64,000 bases of DNA, from positions 62,001-126,000 of the forward strand of contig JANQQV010000017.1 of the NCBI GenBank assembly GCA_028284865.1, written 5' to 3'. A program made the translations under genes and the position numbers. Position 1 is the first letter of the stretch. Every line of letters begins with the position of its first letter. This document shows positions 10,367 through 19,016 of this stretch, piece by piece. Source of the stretch: Rhodothermales bacterium (lineage in GTDB: Bacteria; Bacteroidota; Rhodothermia; Rhodothermales; UBA10348). The notes beneath the pieces are model-generated. The model was not told the DNA's origin, made no database searches, and was given only the letters and a program-made list of their open reading frames with translations.

Positions 10367-11911
10367 TCAGGAATGGAGGACGCGGTTTTTCAGCAACTGC
10401 TCGATACGCTCCAGTTCTTCCACGAACCGGGGGTCCGTATCGATACGAGCCTGGATCGCCTTGCATGCGTGGATGACGGTGGAATGGTCGCGACCACCAA
10501 ACCGACGACCGATGGCCTCAAGGGAGTGCTGTGTCATCCGCTTGCAGAAGTGCATGGCCACTTGACGCGCATCCACGATCGGACGCTTGCGACTCTTGCC
10601 GATCAGCAAATCGGTATCCATGTCGTAGTACTCGGCTACGATATCCCGAATTTGCGAGGCGGAAATGCTCTTGCGCGTGCGGTTGTCGATCAGGTCCGCC
10701 AGAGCATCCTGGACGAATGTCAGATCGATGGGCTGCCGCGTCACGCTGTGCAGCGCGAGCAGTTTGTTGAAGGCACCTTCCAGCAGTCGGATGTTGTCCT
10801 TCACGTTGTAGGCGATATAGTCGATGACTTCGCCCGACAACTCCAGTCCGGCCTCGGAAGCATGACGCTGCAGAATGGCCGTTCGCGTTTCCAGATCAGG
10901 TGGCTGCACGTCTGCGGACAGCCCCCAACGGAATCGGGAGAGCAGGCGCTCTTCGATTCCCGCGATTTCAGCTGGACTGCGATCAGCGCACAGGATGATC
11001 TGCTTGCCGCTCTGGTGCAGTTCGTTGAACAGGTGGAAGAACTGCTCCTGGGTCTTCTCCTTCCCGCCGAAGAACTGGATGTCGTCGACGATGAGTACAT
11101 CGATCTGACGGAACGCCTGTGTGAACTCGCCGAGCGTATTGTTCTGGATAGCGTAGACGAAGTAATTCGTGAACGCTTCCGACGTCAGGTACAGGACCTG
11201 AGCACGCGGCTGATTCTTGACGATGTCGTTTCCGATGGCGTGGGCCAGGTGGGTCTTGCCCAGGCCGACCTTTCCATAGATCAGGAACGGGTTGAAGCTG
11301 GTCTCGCCTGGACGTTTGGCCACGGCGACACCCGCACTTCGAGCCAGTCGGTTGCAGTCTGCCTCGAGGAATGTGTCAAGCGTGTACTTCGGGTTGAGCG
11401 TCCGCGGGAGCGATCCAGGGACCGTCTCAGGCTTGAAGGCAAATGGTGCTCCCGGCTGGGAAGGGGTCTGCGTGCCGGATCGCCCGGTACCTCGGGAATG
11501 ACCGGACGAAGACCGGTCGGCAGTGGAGGATGATCCAGCAGGTCGACGGGTGGACTGCGAGGAGCGTGGGGGTTGGGTCTCGCCAGCGGAGGCCCTCATT
11601 TCGAGTCGGGATGAATCGGCAGCGGTCTCAAGCTCAGCTTCGGCCTCGGCCGAAACCATGAAGGTATATGAGACGGGAGTATCAGCGCTCAAGTCGAGTG
11701 CTTGCTGAATGACTCCGCTGAATTCCCGGTCAATCCAGTCGCGATGAAAATCTGAGGGGACGCCAAGCGTCAAGTGGATACCATTGGGGGTATCGCTACT
11801 GGAAATGAACGAGAGGGGACGAATCCAGGTCTGAAACTGTTGGGTCGGGAGTTCCTGCGCCAGCTTTTCCTTGCTTCTCTGCCACAGCATTTCAGATGGG
11901 TAGGCCATCAA
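10367..11911 (-). CDS. dnaA: Chromosomal replication initiator DnaA
   Basis: 514 residues (513 if the second Met is used). Domain I spans about 1-90 (W-x-R-x4-LAQEL, FQTWIRPL), with a Ser/Thr/Arg-rich linker about 91-170. The AAA+ domain III carries Walker A GKVGLGKT (213-220) and Walker B VDDIQF; the sensor-type segment ERLLSRFRWGL follows. The C-terminal domain IV contains the DnaA-box-reading signature GGRDHSTVIHA. It binds DnaA boxes and melts the origin. dnaN is not adjacent, unlike in many bacteria. Three DnaA-box-like 9-mers lie upstream (12009-12053), consistent with autoregulation. Confidence 0.98.
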   Translation of the reverse strand: MMAYPSEMLWQRSKEKLAQELPTQQFQTWIRPLSFISSSDTPNGIHLTLGVPSDFHRDWIDREFSGVIQQALDLSADTPVSYTFMVSAEAEAELETAADSSRLEMRASAGETQPPRSSQSTRRPAGSSSTADRSSSGHSRGTGRSGTQTPSQPGAPFAFKPETVPGSLPRTLNPKYTLDTFLEADCNRLARSAGVAVAKRPGETSFNPFLIYGKVGLGKTHLAHAIGNDIVKNQPRAQVLYLTSEAFTNYFVYAIQNNTLGEFTQAFRQIDVLIVDDIQFFGGKEKTQEQFFHLFNELHQSGKQIILCADRSPAEIAGIEERLLSRFRWGLSADVQPPDLETRTAILQRHASEAGLELSGEVIDYIAYNVKDNIRLLEGAFNKLLALHSVTRQPIDLTFVQDALADLIDNRTRKSISASQIRDIVAEYYDMDTDLLIGKSRKRPIVDARQVAMHFCKRMTQHSLEAIGRRFGGRDHSTVIHACKAIQARIDTDPRFVEELERIEQLLKNRVLHS

Positions 11912-11932
11912 TCAGGTGGGTTCAAAAATAGA

Positions 11933-11940
11933 TGGGTGGG
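11933..11940 (-). promoter_or_regulatory. Putative -7 element of the dnaA promoter
   Basis: On the minus strand this reads TATTTTTG, a full match to the Bacteroidota TAnnTTTG element, 21 bp upstream of the dnaA start. I see no clear matching TTG element at the expected distance, so this is a weak call based on one motif. Confidence 0.35.
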
Positions 11941-12008
11941 ATCGGGTTCTTTTGTCCATCTATTGTAGGCAGAGTTCACCCCCTCCGGCAAGCTGGTTTC
12001 AATCGTAT

Positions 12009-12053
12009 TTATCCACGCGTCCCACTTCTTATCAACAGTCGGAATGTTGAAAA
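12009..12053. promoter_or_regulatory. Three DnaA-box-like sites upstream of dnaA
   Basis: Sites read TTATCCACG (12009-12017), TTATCAACA (12029-12037) and, on the opposite strand, TTTTCAACA (12045-12053). Each is one or two mismatches from the consensus TTATCCACA. They lie about 100-140 bp upstream of dnaA, suitable for autoregulation or as part of a split origin together with the 7652-7859 cluster. Confidence 0.55.
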
Positions 12054-12095
12054 AAAAGTGCGTCAAATCCCTTGCTTTTCCAGCCCGTTTCCGGG

Positions 12096-12137
12096 GTGCG
12101 GTCTGAGGACGGATTGCGTTCCGTCCTCAGACCGCAC
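12096..12137 (-). terminator. Long perfect hairpin downstream of bcp
   Basis: Eighteen-base perfect inverted repeat (12096-12113 with 12120-12137) around a 6-base loop. It starts 13 bp after the stop of the leftward peroxiredoxin gene and lies before dnaA. No T-run follows on either strand, so it may be a Rho-assisted terminator or an RNA-stabilising stem rather than a classical intrinsic terminator. Confidence 0.55.
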
Positions 12138-12149
12138 AGAGACCGATTT

Positions 12150-12632
12150 CTAGTCTCCGATGCCGAAGCCGCGCAGGACTTCTGCAGCATGGTCGCCCGT
12201 CTTCGGGCGCTTGATCACTTTCACGATGACACCATCCTCATCGATGAGGAATGTCGTCCGTTTCGTCCCTTCGAAAATCCGGCCGTACATGTTTTTCGGC
12301 CCATACGCGCCGTATGAGCGCATTACTGCACGTTCTGTGTCCGCAATGAGCGGAAAGGGAAGGCTATACTTGTCGGCGAATCCAGCGTGTTTGTTGACCG
12401 GATCGTCCGAGACGCCCACAACGGCGATGTTGTGTTCGCCCAGTGCTGACCAGTTGTCGCGAAGGTTGCACGCCTGTTTGGTGCAGCCCGGCGTGTTGTC
12501 GCGTGGATAGAAGTAGAGGACCAGTTTTCGGCCGTCAAAATCGCTTTTGGAGATGGACGAGCCGTCCTGGGTTATCCCCGAGAAATCAGGGGCTTGCGTG
12601 CCTGCTTCAGGCATGTCGACAGCAGTGCTCAT
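12150..12632 (-). CDS. bcp: Thioredoxin-dependent thiol peroxidase (Bcp/PrxQ)
   Basis: 160 residues. Reduces hydrogen and organic peroxides using thioredoxin. APDFSG near the start, then YPRDNTPGCTKQACNLRD, which supplies the peroxidatic Cys (TPGC) and a nearby second Cys five residues later, the atypical 2-Cys pattern of PrxQ. GVSDDPVNKHAGFADKYSLPF follows. The Met at 12632 (MSTAVDMPEAG) fits the family N-terminus; the upstream extension to 12722 does not. Cytoplasmic. Confidence 0.94.
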   Translation of the reverse strand: MSTAVDMPEAGTQAPDFSGITQDGSSISKSDFDGRKLVLYFYPRDNTPGCTKQACNLRDNWSALGEHNIAVVGVSDDPVNKHAGFADKYSLPFPLIADTERAVMRSYGAYGPKNMYGRIFEGTKRTTFLIDEDGVIVKVIKRPKTGDHAAEVLRGFGIGD

Positions 12633-12661
12633 GAGTCGTGTTTTCAGGTGGTTGAAGTGGT

Positions 12662-13348
12662 TCAGAATGGCACGTTGACCGACTCGCTGAGGAAGCGCAT
12701 CAACGGGGTTCCTTTGCCCCATTCAGAGGCCAGGAACGGGAGGATATCCGGGCGGCCGGCATCTGCTTCCGGCATGGAGGCCACGCCGATGAAATCCTTC
12801 CGGCGAAGGTCCTCGATATCGGGGTGATCCACGTCGAATCCTTTGGGGGCCCGGACCAGTGATTCGCCTTCCCATTGGAAGGTCGACGCGAAAGCTTCGT
12901 CATCCTTGACCGCGCGCCAGGCGTCGGGCTCCCGGTCGATACGTTCGCGAATCGCACGCAGATCAGGAGAGGAGGGATGCCACATTCCCATGGCGAAGAA
13001 GACGTTCCCCGGCTCAATGTGCAGGTAGTACCCAGGTGCATGAACATCCTTGCCCAGGCGATGCCGGAAATGGATGCCTGCAGCCGTCTTGTACGGGTCC
13101 TTGTTCTTCGAGAACCGCACGTCGCGGTAGATCCGGAAAAGAGAACCGCCGTTCGCCTTGGGAATGGCGAGGTAGTGTGGACTGAGCTGGGACAACATGG
13201 GTGCGAAATCCGCAATGAAGTCCAGCAGCGGATCTTTCAGCTCCTGCTCATAGCGGGCCTTGTTGTCGTTGAACCAGTCCCGGTTGTTGTTGGCTTTCAG
13301 ATCACGGAGGAACTGGAAGAGTGCTGGAGTGATGTAGGGATTGGCCAT
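12662..13348 (-). CDS. DUF2461 family protein
   Basis: 228 residues with the DUF2461/TIGR02453 pattern: F-x2-FLRDLKANNNRDWFNDNKARYE at the start, then GSLFRIYRDVRFSKNKDPYKT and GYYLHIEPGNVFFAMGMW. The family is widespread and has no established biochemical role. It lies 29 bp upstream of bcp's start on the same strand and is probably co-transcribed with it. Confidence 0.9.
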   Translation of the reverse strand: MANPYITPALFQFLRDLKANNNRDWFNDNKARYEQELKDPLLDFIADFAPMLSQLSPHYLAIPKANGGSLFRIYRDVRFSKNKDPYKTAAGIHFRHRLGKDVHAPGYYLHIEPGNVFFAMGMWHPSSPDLRAIRERIDREPDAWRAVKDDEAFASTFQWEGESLVRAPKGFDVDHPDIEDLRRKDFIGVASMPEADAGRPDILPFLASEWGKGTPLMRFLSESVNVPF

Positions 13349-13477
13349 GGAGACGGGGTTGGTCCGGTTTGATCATGAACGGGAGGGCAAGTGACATCCT
13401 CTCGAACATACCGGCTTTTGGTGACAGCGGGATGTCAGTTGGTACGTCATGCTGACCGGACAGGTCCTATCAGATTG

Positions 13478-13540
13478 GGGTCGGATGAGCGGGTCGGAGA
13501 AACGGGTCGGATGAACGGGCCGGCCCACCCGGGCCGGCCC
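13478..13540. repeat. 13-bp tandem repeats running into a GGGCCGGCCC inverted repeat
   Basis: Three 13-bp units GGGTCGGATGAGC, GGGTCGGAGAAAC and GGGTCGGATGAAC (13478-13516) continue into two copies of the palindrome GGGCCGGCCC (13517-13526 and 13531-13540) separated by 4 bases. The pair can form a strong hairpin about 105 bp past the leftward TonB receptor stop, so it could terminate that transcript, though no T-run follows. Confidence 0.55.
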
Positions 13541-13644
13541 GCATCCTGGGTATGCAGGGCGAGGCTGATCGTTACCCGCCAACGTCAGCCGGCACCTGCA
13601 ATGTCATGACGTCATCGCTTCAAGCGTGACGATCCGATACTCCG

Positions 13645-16161
13645 TTATCCAATGCCGATATCGCCGCCCATCCCTTCGTCCTGCTGACCGCGATTCGGTC
13701 GCTGGGTGCGTCGGATCTGCTCACCGAAGTTGTACTGGAACGTGATCCCAACCGACTGCGACTCCCAGTTGCGCGTGCCCAGCTGGTAGAAGGCCGCCTG
13801 ATCAACTTCAAACTCGAAACCCATCATGTTCAGCGGATCGCTGACGCGCAGGGTGAGGGAGCCTTTGTTGTTCAGGATGCGCTGGCGAATGGACAGGTTG
13901 GCCACCGAGAAGGAGGAGATGCGGCCCTGGGCAACATCAATCGGTGCGCGATAGAAGTAGAATGCCTGAAGGTCCGTGCCATCCTTGATCTTGTAGGAAA
14001 GGCTGGCGCGAGAGGACCACGAAATGGCATCGTTTGCCAGGTCAGCATCCACGTTGGTGCCTTCGGTCACGATGCGATAGGCATTGAAGCTGGAGAACCC
14101 GCTCATCTTGCCTTTGCGAAGCGATCCGATGATTTCAGCACCGTAAGACTCGCTCTGGTCGAAGTTGCGGAACGTGAGCGTAGAAATGCCCGATGTCGGA
14201 TCGACCGTCTTGTAGCGCTCGATCTTGTTGACCGTCCGGCGATAGTAGGGTGCAATACTGAGCGACCCGGTCCGGGAGAACTGCTGATAGGACAGCTCAA
14301 CGGCGTGGATGTACTCGGGCTGCAGCTGAGGATTTCCCACGCTCAGGTTGAGCGGGTCGGTGAACGTCGTGAATGGATTAAGTTGTCCCGTCCGTGGGCG
14401 GTTGACGCGCTTGGAGTAGCTCGCCTTGACCTGCTTCATCGGCGACAGGTTGTAGTTCAGGAATGCACTTGGGAAGAGGCTCGCATAGTTGTTGTCGAAC
14501 GACTCATCCGTGGTGCGCAGATTGAACGTCGTGCGTGCCTGCTCGACGCGAAGGCCCGCCTGGGCTTCAAACGAGCCGAATGCCTTGCTGACAATACCAT
14601 AACCGGCGAATACGTCTTCGTCGAATACGAACTGGTTGCTGAGCGACGCATCCGTTTCAAACAGATCGGAAGCCAGATTCAGGGACTGGACATCGAATCG
14701 GTTGTCCATCTGACGCAGCGTTGCCTTTCCTCCTGCTTCGACCTTCCACTCGCCGAACGGACGGATCCAATCGGTCTGCATGTTCCACTGCGCATCGTGG
14801 TTGTCCAGCTCATTGACGGTTTGCTCGAGCAGCAGGTCGGCGCTGCCACCGTCCAGCTCCATGAGGCGCTCTGTAAGATCGTCCAGGTTGCCGCCATCCG
14901 ATTCGTTGAACCGCACTTCACCAGTCAACTCGCGCTTGGAGGCTTCCACAATGCGACGCCCGGAGAGGGACAGGTCCAAGGAGGAGCCGTCCGAAGCGAT
15001 GATGCTTTCGCGCACCGAACGATCGGTCAGGGAGCGATTGGGATCCAGCTGATTGTAGACATTCTGGGAGGCATTGTCTCCGTTGCGCGTACTGGCCAGT
15101 GCCGAGACGCCGATCTCCGAAATGTCACTGATCTTGATGTCCAGAGAGGAATTGATCAGGTGCGAAGTCGACGTGCGCAAACCCGAGTTGTCCTGCTCCA
15201 GATAGGTGCGCGGATCCAGGTAGCGGTTCTCACGGAAGTTGAATCCGTCGCTGTCTCGGTCATCAGCACGGAAGCCGTAGTTGGTAAACAAGGTCAGCCG
15301 GCCACGCTGTGCCGTGAACGTGCCACCAATGTTGTAGTCACCACGGGTGGAGCCACCTGAAGTGATGCTCCCGCTCTTGCCCAGTTCGGTGTCTTTGGCC
15401 AGGATGATGTTCAAGGCCCCTGCCTGACCATCGGGGTCGTACTTGGCCGACGGGTTTGGGATGACTTCGACACGATCGACGGAGTTGGCCGGAATCTGCT
15501 GAAGGAATGCAGCCAGGAATTCTCCACGCAGCGGGGAGGGCTTGCCGTTGATCAGGATGTTGATGTTCTGGTTGCCGCGCAGCGAGACATTGCCATCCAC
15601 ATCGACTTCCACGGAAGGGATGTTTTGCAATACGTCTGTGGCCGACCCACCCGCGCTGGAGATCTGGTCACGGGTATTGTACACCGTCCGGTCTATCTCG
15701 AATGCGACTTCGGCGCGCTCTGCCTGAACCACGACGCCATCCATCTCAGCCGCGTCGGTCTGCAACGTTACCGATCCGATTTCGATGCGCGTGTTGCCTG
15801 GCGTGATCTCGAAAGGCTCCGAACGAACCGGCTTGAAGCCGACGAAGCTGATCTCGACGAAGTACGTGCCCGGATCAACGCGGTCCACAATGAACTTGCC
15901 GTTGGCGTCGGTCACCGTTCCCGTCACTAGGCTCGAGTCTGCAACGGCTCTGATTCCCACAGTTGCCGTGACCAGCGGTTCACCGCTCCGTTCAAAGACT
16001 TCGCCGGTGATTGTGCCAATGGTCCGCTCGACATCAGATGTCGGGCCGGACGTAACTGAAGCAGTTGTCTGGGCTTGGACATTCCCCGCGAAGGAAACGA
16101 GCAATACGGCGATGACGCCGAAAAAGGCGAGAGGGCCAAAGGGGGTGATAGAGCGCTGCAT
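13645..16161 (-). CDS. TonB-dependent receptor with CarboxypepD-regulatory-like N-terminal domain
   Basis: 838 residues from the Met at 16161 (848 if 16191 is used). Order: signal peptide to about residue 30 (NVQAQ); carboxypeptidase regulatory-like domain (GTITGEVFERSGEPLVTATV to EISFVGFKPV); plug domain (ATDVLQNIPSVEVDVDGNVSLRG, ILINGKPS); then a large outer-membrane beta-barrel ending in FQYNFGEQ and a short Arg/Gln/Gly-rich tail. This matches the 'outer membrane beta-barrel family' of TonB receptors common in Bacteroidota. No SusD partner is adjacent, so the ligand is unknown. A short polar tail follows the last barrel strand. Confidence 0.9.
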   Translation of the reverse strand: MQRSITPFGPLAFFGVIAVLLVSFAGNVQAQTTASVTSGPTSDVERTIGTITGEVFERSGEPLVTATVGIRAVADSSLVTGTVTDANGKFIVDRVDPGTYFVEISFVGFKPVRSEPFEITPGNTRIEIGSVTLQTDAAEMDGVVVQAERAEVAFEIDRTVYNTRDQISSAGGSATDVLQNIPSVEVDVDGNVSLRGNQNINILINGKPSPLRGEFLAAFLQQIPANSVDRVEVIPNPSAKYDPDGQAGALNIILAKDTELGKSGSITSGGSTRGDYNIGGTFTAQRGRLTLFTNYGFRADDRDSDGFNFRENRYLDPRTYLEQDNSGLRTSTSHLINSSLDIKISDISEIGVSALASTRNGDNASQNVYNQLDPNRSLTDRSVRESIIASDGSSLDLSLSGRRIVEASKRELTGEVRFNESDGGNLDDLTERLMELDGGSADLLLEQTVNELDNHDAQWNMQTDWIRPFGEWKVEAGGKATLRQMDNRFDVQSLNLASDLFETDASLSNQFVFDEDVFAGYGIVSKAFGSFEAQAGLRVEQARTTFNLRTTDESFDNNYASLFPSAFLNYNLSPMKQVKASYSKRVNRPRTGQLNPFTTFTDPLNLSVGNPQLQPEYIHAVELSYQQFSRTGSLSIAPYYRRTVNKIERYKTVDPTSGISTLTFRNFDQSESYGAEIIGSLRKGKMSGFSSFNAYRIVTEGTNVDADLANDAISWSSRASLSYKIKDGTDLQAFYFYRAPIDVAQGRISSFSVANLSIRQRILNNKGSLTLRVSDPLNMMGFEFEVDQAAFYQLGTRNWESQSVGITFQYNFGEQIRRTQRPNRGQQDEGMGGDIGIG

Positions 16162-16349
16162 GACGGTGCTGAAGGATGAAAGGTTGACCAATCAAGTATC
16201 CCTCAGAGCACCATCCAGCAGCTATGGTTACGCGACGAAAGGATGAAATCTGCGTCAAGCGGTTCCTCGTAACGCCATGCGGCTCAAGGAGTCACGGCTA
16301 CAAAATCGTTCGTTGATCGGTTTTGGTGTGGGGCGCAGCCAAAAAATGG

Positions 16350-18203
16350 TCAGGGGCTCCGCTCGTCTCCCTTGTCGAAGTACTCCCGCACGAGCCGCGC
16401 GGCGTAGGGTCCGACTTCTTCCGCCAAAGCAGCCTCTGCAGCCTCCCGAACCCGCTTCAACGAACCGAACGCTCGCAGGAGTTTGCGGGATGTGGCTGGG
16501 CCGATGCCTTCAATTTCCTCGAGCTCGGTATGCAGCGTGTTCTTCTTGCGCAGCTTTCGTTGATACGTAACCGCGAATCGGTGGGCCTCGTTGCGTGCAC
16601 GCTGAATGAGTTGAAGGGAAGCGCTGTCTTTCGAAATGAACACGGAGTCCGTATCACCAGGAAAGAAGACTTCCTCGAGTCGTTTGGCCAATCCTACAAC
16701 AGGAAACTTGCCGTACGCTTCTACATCGACCAGCGCCATCACCGAACTGGATAGCTGGCCCTTCCCACCATCGATCACTACCAGGTCAGGCCAGGGACCG
16801 TTCTCCTCGACCACCTTGGCATAGCGACGGCCGACGACTTCTTTCATGGATTGGAAGTCATCCGATCGCCCGTCGCCGACGGTGCGGACTTTGTACGTCC
16901 GGTATTCACTCTTCTTGGGCTGTCCGTCAACAAAGACTACGCACGACGCTACCACGTCGGTACCTCCCAAGTGGGAGATGTCAAAACACTCGATGCGACG
17001 CGGCAGGCGCGGGAGAGAGAGGTCTTTCTGCAGCTTCTCCACGGCGTGAGGCACTCGGCCTTCACTCTGCTTCTGTTTGTGGATCAAATGCTCAGACAAC
17101 ATCAGGTCAGCGTTCTTCTCGACGATGCGGATCAGGCCAGCCTTGTCGCCGCGCTGAGGTATGTGTAGTGTCACCTTGTGACCACTCTTTTCGCGCAACA
17201 GATCCTCGATCAATTCAGGATCTGAGCACTCGACCGACATGAGAAGCTCTTTCGGGAAAAACGTGGACTCCGTATAGTAGCGCTCCAACACGGCCTGCAT
17301 GAGCTCGGCTTCCGGCGTTTCCTCGATGCGACTCAGGTAAATGTGACGTCGACCCACAATCTTTCCATCCCGCATCTGGAAGACGGCGCCGCAGGCGGTG
17401 TTCGATTCACGATCCGTGGACAGGGCGAACAAATCGCGATCAGCCAGATCGCCACTGACCACTTTCTGGCGCTCCGCGTACTTCTCCAGAGCTGCAATCT
17501 GGTCGCGCAGTTTGGCTGCTTCCTCGAAGTCCATCGCCTCGGCGACACGGGCCATTTCATCCTTCAAGAGATTGATCAGCCTACCGGTCTTGCCATTGAG
17601 CAGCTGCTCGACCTGTTTGATGGTGTTCGCATAGTCTTCAGTGGTCTGAAGACCCACACAAGGTGCATCACACTTCTTGATGTGGTACTGCAGGCAGACC
17701 TCATACTTGCCCGCCGCAATTGGTTCTGGCGCCAAATTGAGCGAGCAGGTTCGAAGGCGGAAGATGGACCGGATCGTATCCAGCATCAGGTTCATGCTTC
17801 GCACGTCCGTGTACGGGCCGAAGTACTTGGACCCGTCCTTCCGAGGGCGACGCGTCGGAAAAACCCGGGGGAAGGGCTCGTTCTTGATGCAGATGAACGG
17901 GTAGGTCTTGTCATCGCGCAGCAAGATGTTGTAGCGCGGCTTGAGACTCTTGATCAGGTTGTTCTCAAGAAGCAGAGCCTCAACTTCAGTGTCCGTGACG
18001 ATGACTTCGACATCGTGCACTTTGGACACCATGATCCGAAGGCGACCATCCAGATTCCGGCTGGCGTGGAAATACGAGCTGACCCGCGCTTTCAGATTCT
18101 TGGCCTTCCCGACGTAAAGCACCTTGCCCGCCGCATCCTTGTGTTGGTATACACCGGGACGCGTGGGAATGCGGGACAGTCTTTCGGCCAGTTCGGGGCG
18201 CAT
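16350..18203 (-). CDS. uvrC: Excinuclease ABC subunit C
   Basis: 617 residues. UvrC makes the dual incisions in nucleotide excision repair. The N-terminal GIY-YIG nuclease begins RPGVYQHKDAAGKVLYVGKAKNLKARV. Clustered Cys residues near 160-185 (CSLNL, CLQYHIKKCDAPC) are usual. The UVR motif is near 205-240, the RNase H-like C-terminal nuclease includes ECFDISHLGG and VIDGGKGQL, and two helix-hairpin-helix motifs end the protein (EIEGIGPATSRKLL). It is divergent from nth, another repair gene, across a short region containing a 12-bp tandem repeat. Confidence 0.98.
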   Translation of the reverse strand: MRPELAERLSRIPTRPGVYQHKDAAGKVLYVGKAKNLKARVSSYFHASRNLDGRLRIMVSKVHDVEVIVTDTEVEALLLENNLIKSLKPRYNILLRDDKTYPFICIKNEPFPRVFPTRRPRKDGSKYFGPYTDVRSMNLMLDTIRSIFRLRTCSLNLAPEPIAAGKYEVCLQYHIKKCDAPCVGLQTTEDYANTIKQVEQLLNGKTGRLINLLKDEMARVAEAMDFEEAAKLRDQIAALEKYAERQKVVSGDLADRDLFALSTDRESNTACGAVFQMRDGKIVGRRHIYLSRIEETPEAELMQAVLERYYTESTFFPKELLMSVECSDPELIEDLLREKSGHKVTLHIPQRGDKAGLIRIVEKNADLMLSEHLIHKQKQSEGRVPHAVEKLQKDLSLPRLPRRIECFDISHLGGTDVVASCVVFVDGQPKKSEYRTYKVRTVGDGRSDDFQSMKEVVGRRYAKVVEENGPWPDLVVIDGGKGQLSSSVMALVDVEAYGKFPVVGLAKRLEEVFFPGDTDSVFISKDSASLQLIQRARNEAHRFAVTYQRKLRKKNTLHTELEEIEGIGPATSRKLLRAFGSLKRVREAAEAALAEEVGPYAARLVREYFDKGDERSP

Positions 18204-18274
18204 GCTCCTTGGAAATGCCTCATCTTTGAAGTCGGTCCATGAACCGTTCCTCTCAGGGAAGGTTCGATTCCGGG

Positions 18275-18322
18275 CGCCAAATCGATGACCAAATCGATGA
18301 CCAATGCGGTGACCAAATCGGT
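18275..18322. repeat. 12-bp tandem repeat array upstream of nth
   Basis: Four 12-bp units: CGCCAAATCGAT, GACCAAATCGAT, GACCAATGCGGT and GACCAAATCGGT (18275-18322), ending 45 bp before the chosen nth start in the uvrC-nth divergent region. Related arrays occur at 44599-44646 and 63809-63856. If translated in the nth frame they would encode a Gln-Ile-Asp-Asp-like tetrapeptide extension, but that reading has no counterpart in EndoIII. Confidence 0.75.
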
Positions 18323-18367
18323 GACTGTCGCTTCAAGAATCTTCATTACACTCGTCAGCCCAGGCCC

Positions 18368-19009
18368 ATGAGCAGCACAGAACAGAAACGCGTCGAAGCG
18401 ATCCTGGAAGAACTGCATCGCCTCTATCCCGACGCCGATTGCGCGTTGAATCACTCGAATGCCCACGAGCTGCTATTCGCGACCATCATGTCGGCTCAAA
18501 CGACGGACGTCAACGTCAACAAGGTGACCGACGAGCTCTTCCGGAAATACCGGACCGTCCAGGACTATGCCGAAGCAGACCTGGACACGTTCATGGAGGA
18601 AATCCGCTCAACCGGCTTCTTTCGAAACAAGGCGAAGAACGTGGTCGGCGCGGCCAACATGATCATGGACGACCATGATGGAGCGGTGCCCGACTCGATG
18701 GACGACCTCGTCCGTCTACCCGGAGTGGCTCGCAAGACGGCGAACGTGGTGCTGGGTACCTGGTTTGGGCAGGCCAGCGGGTTTGTCGTGGATACCCACG
18801 TCAAGCGACTGGCCAATCGCCTGGGGTTCACCGAGCAGAAAGACCCGGTCAAGGTCGAGCGGGATCTGATGGAGCAGATTCCTGAAAGCGAATGGATCTT
18901 CGCGGGCCACGCCATCATCCTCCACGGACGGGCGGTCTGCGACGCCAAGAAGCCGCTCTGCGATGCGTGCACGCTCAGACCGCATTGCCCGAGGAATGGT
19001 GTCGAGTGA
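18368..19009 (+). CDS. nth: Endonuclease III
   Basis: 213 residues. A bifunctional DNA glycosylase/AP lyase for oxidised pyrimidines. The helix-hairpin-helix LPGVARKTANVVL holds the catalytic Lys, VDTHVKRLANRLG holds the catalytic Asp, and the C-terminal [4Fe-4S] cluster pattern C-x6-C-x2-C-x5-C is complete (CDAKKPLCDACTLRPHC). The Met at 18368 gives the normal family length; the upstream in-frame Met at 18239 would read through the tandem repeat. It ends 7 bp from the convergent asnB stop. Confidence 0.97.
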   Translation: MSSTEQKRVEAILEELHRLYPDADCALNHSNAHELLFATIMSAQTTDVNVNKVTDELFRKYRTVQDYAEADLDTFMEEIRSTGFFRNKAKNVVGAANMIMDDHDGAVPDSMDDLVRLPGVARKTANVVLGTWFGQASGFVVDTHVKRLANRLGFTEQKDPVKVERDLMEQIPESEWIFAGHAIILHGRAVCDAKKPLCDACTLRPHCPRNGVE

Positions 19010-19016
19010 CTCCGTG

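Noticed and set aside
10280-11533. 417-residue open frame on the plus strand
   Set aside because: Exactly antisense to dnaA; composition is that of a reversed coding region.
14305-15360. 351-residue open frame on the plus strand
   Set aside because: Antisense to the TonB receptor; no domain signal.
18239-18367. N-terminal extension of nth through the 12-bp repeats
   Set aside because: Adds tetrapeptide repeats absent from EndoIII; the Met at 18368 gives the normal length.
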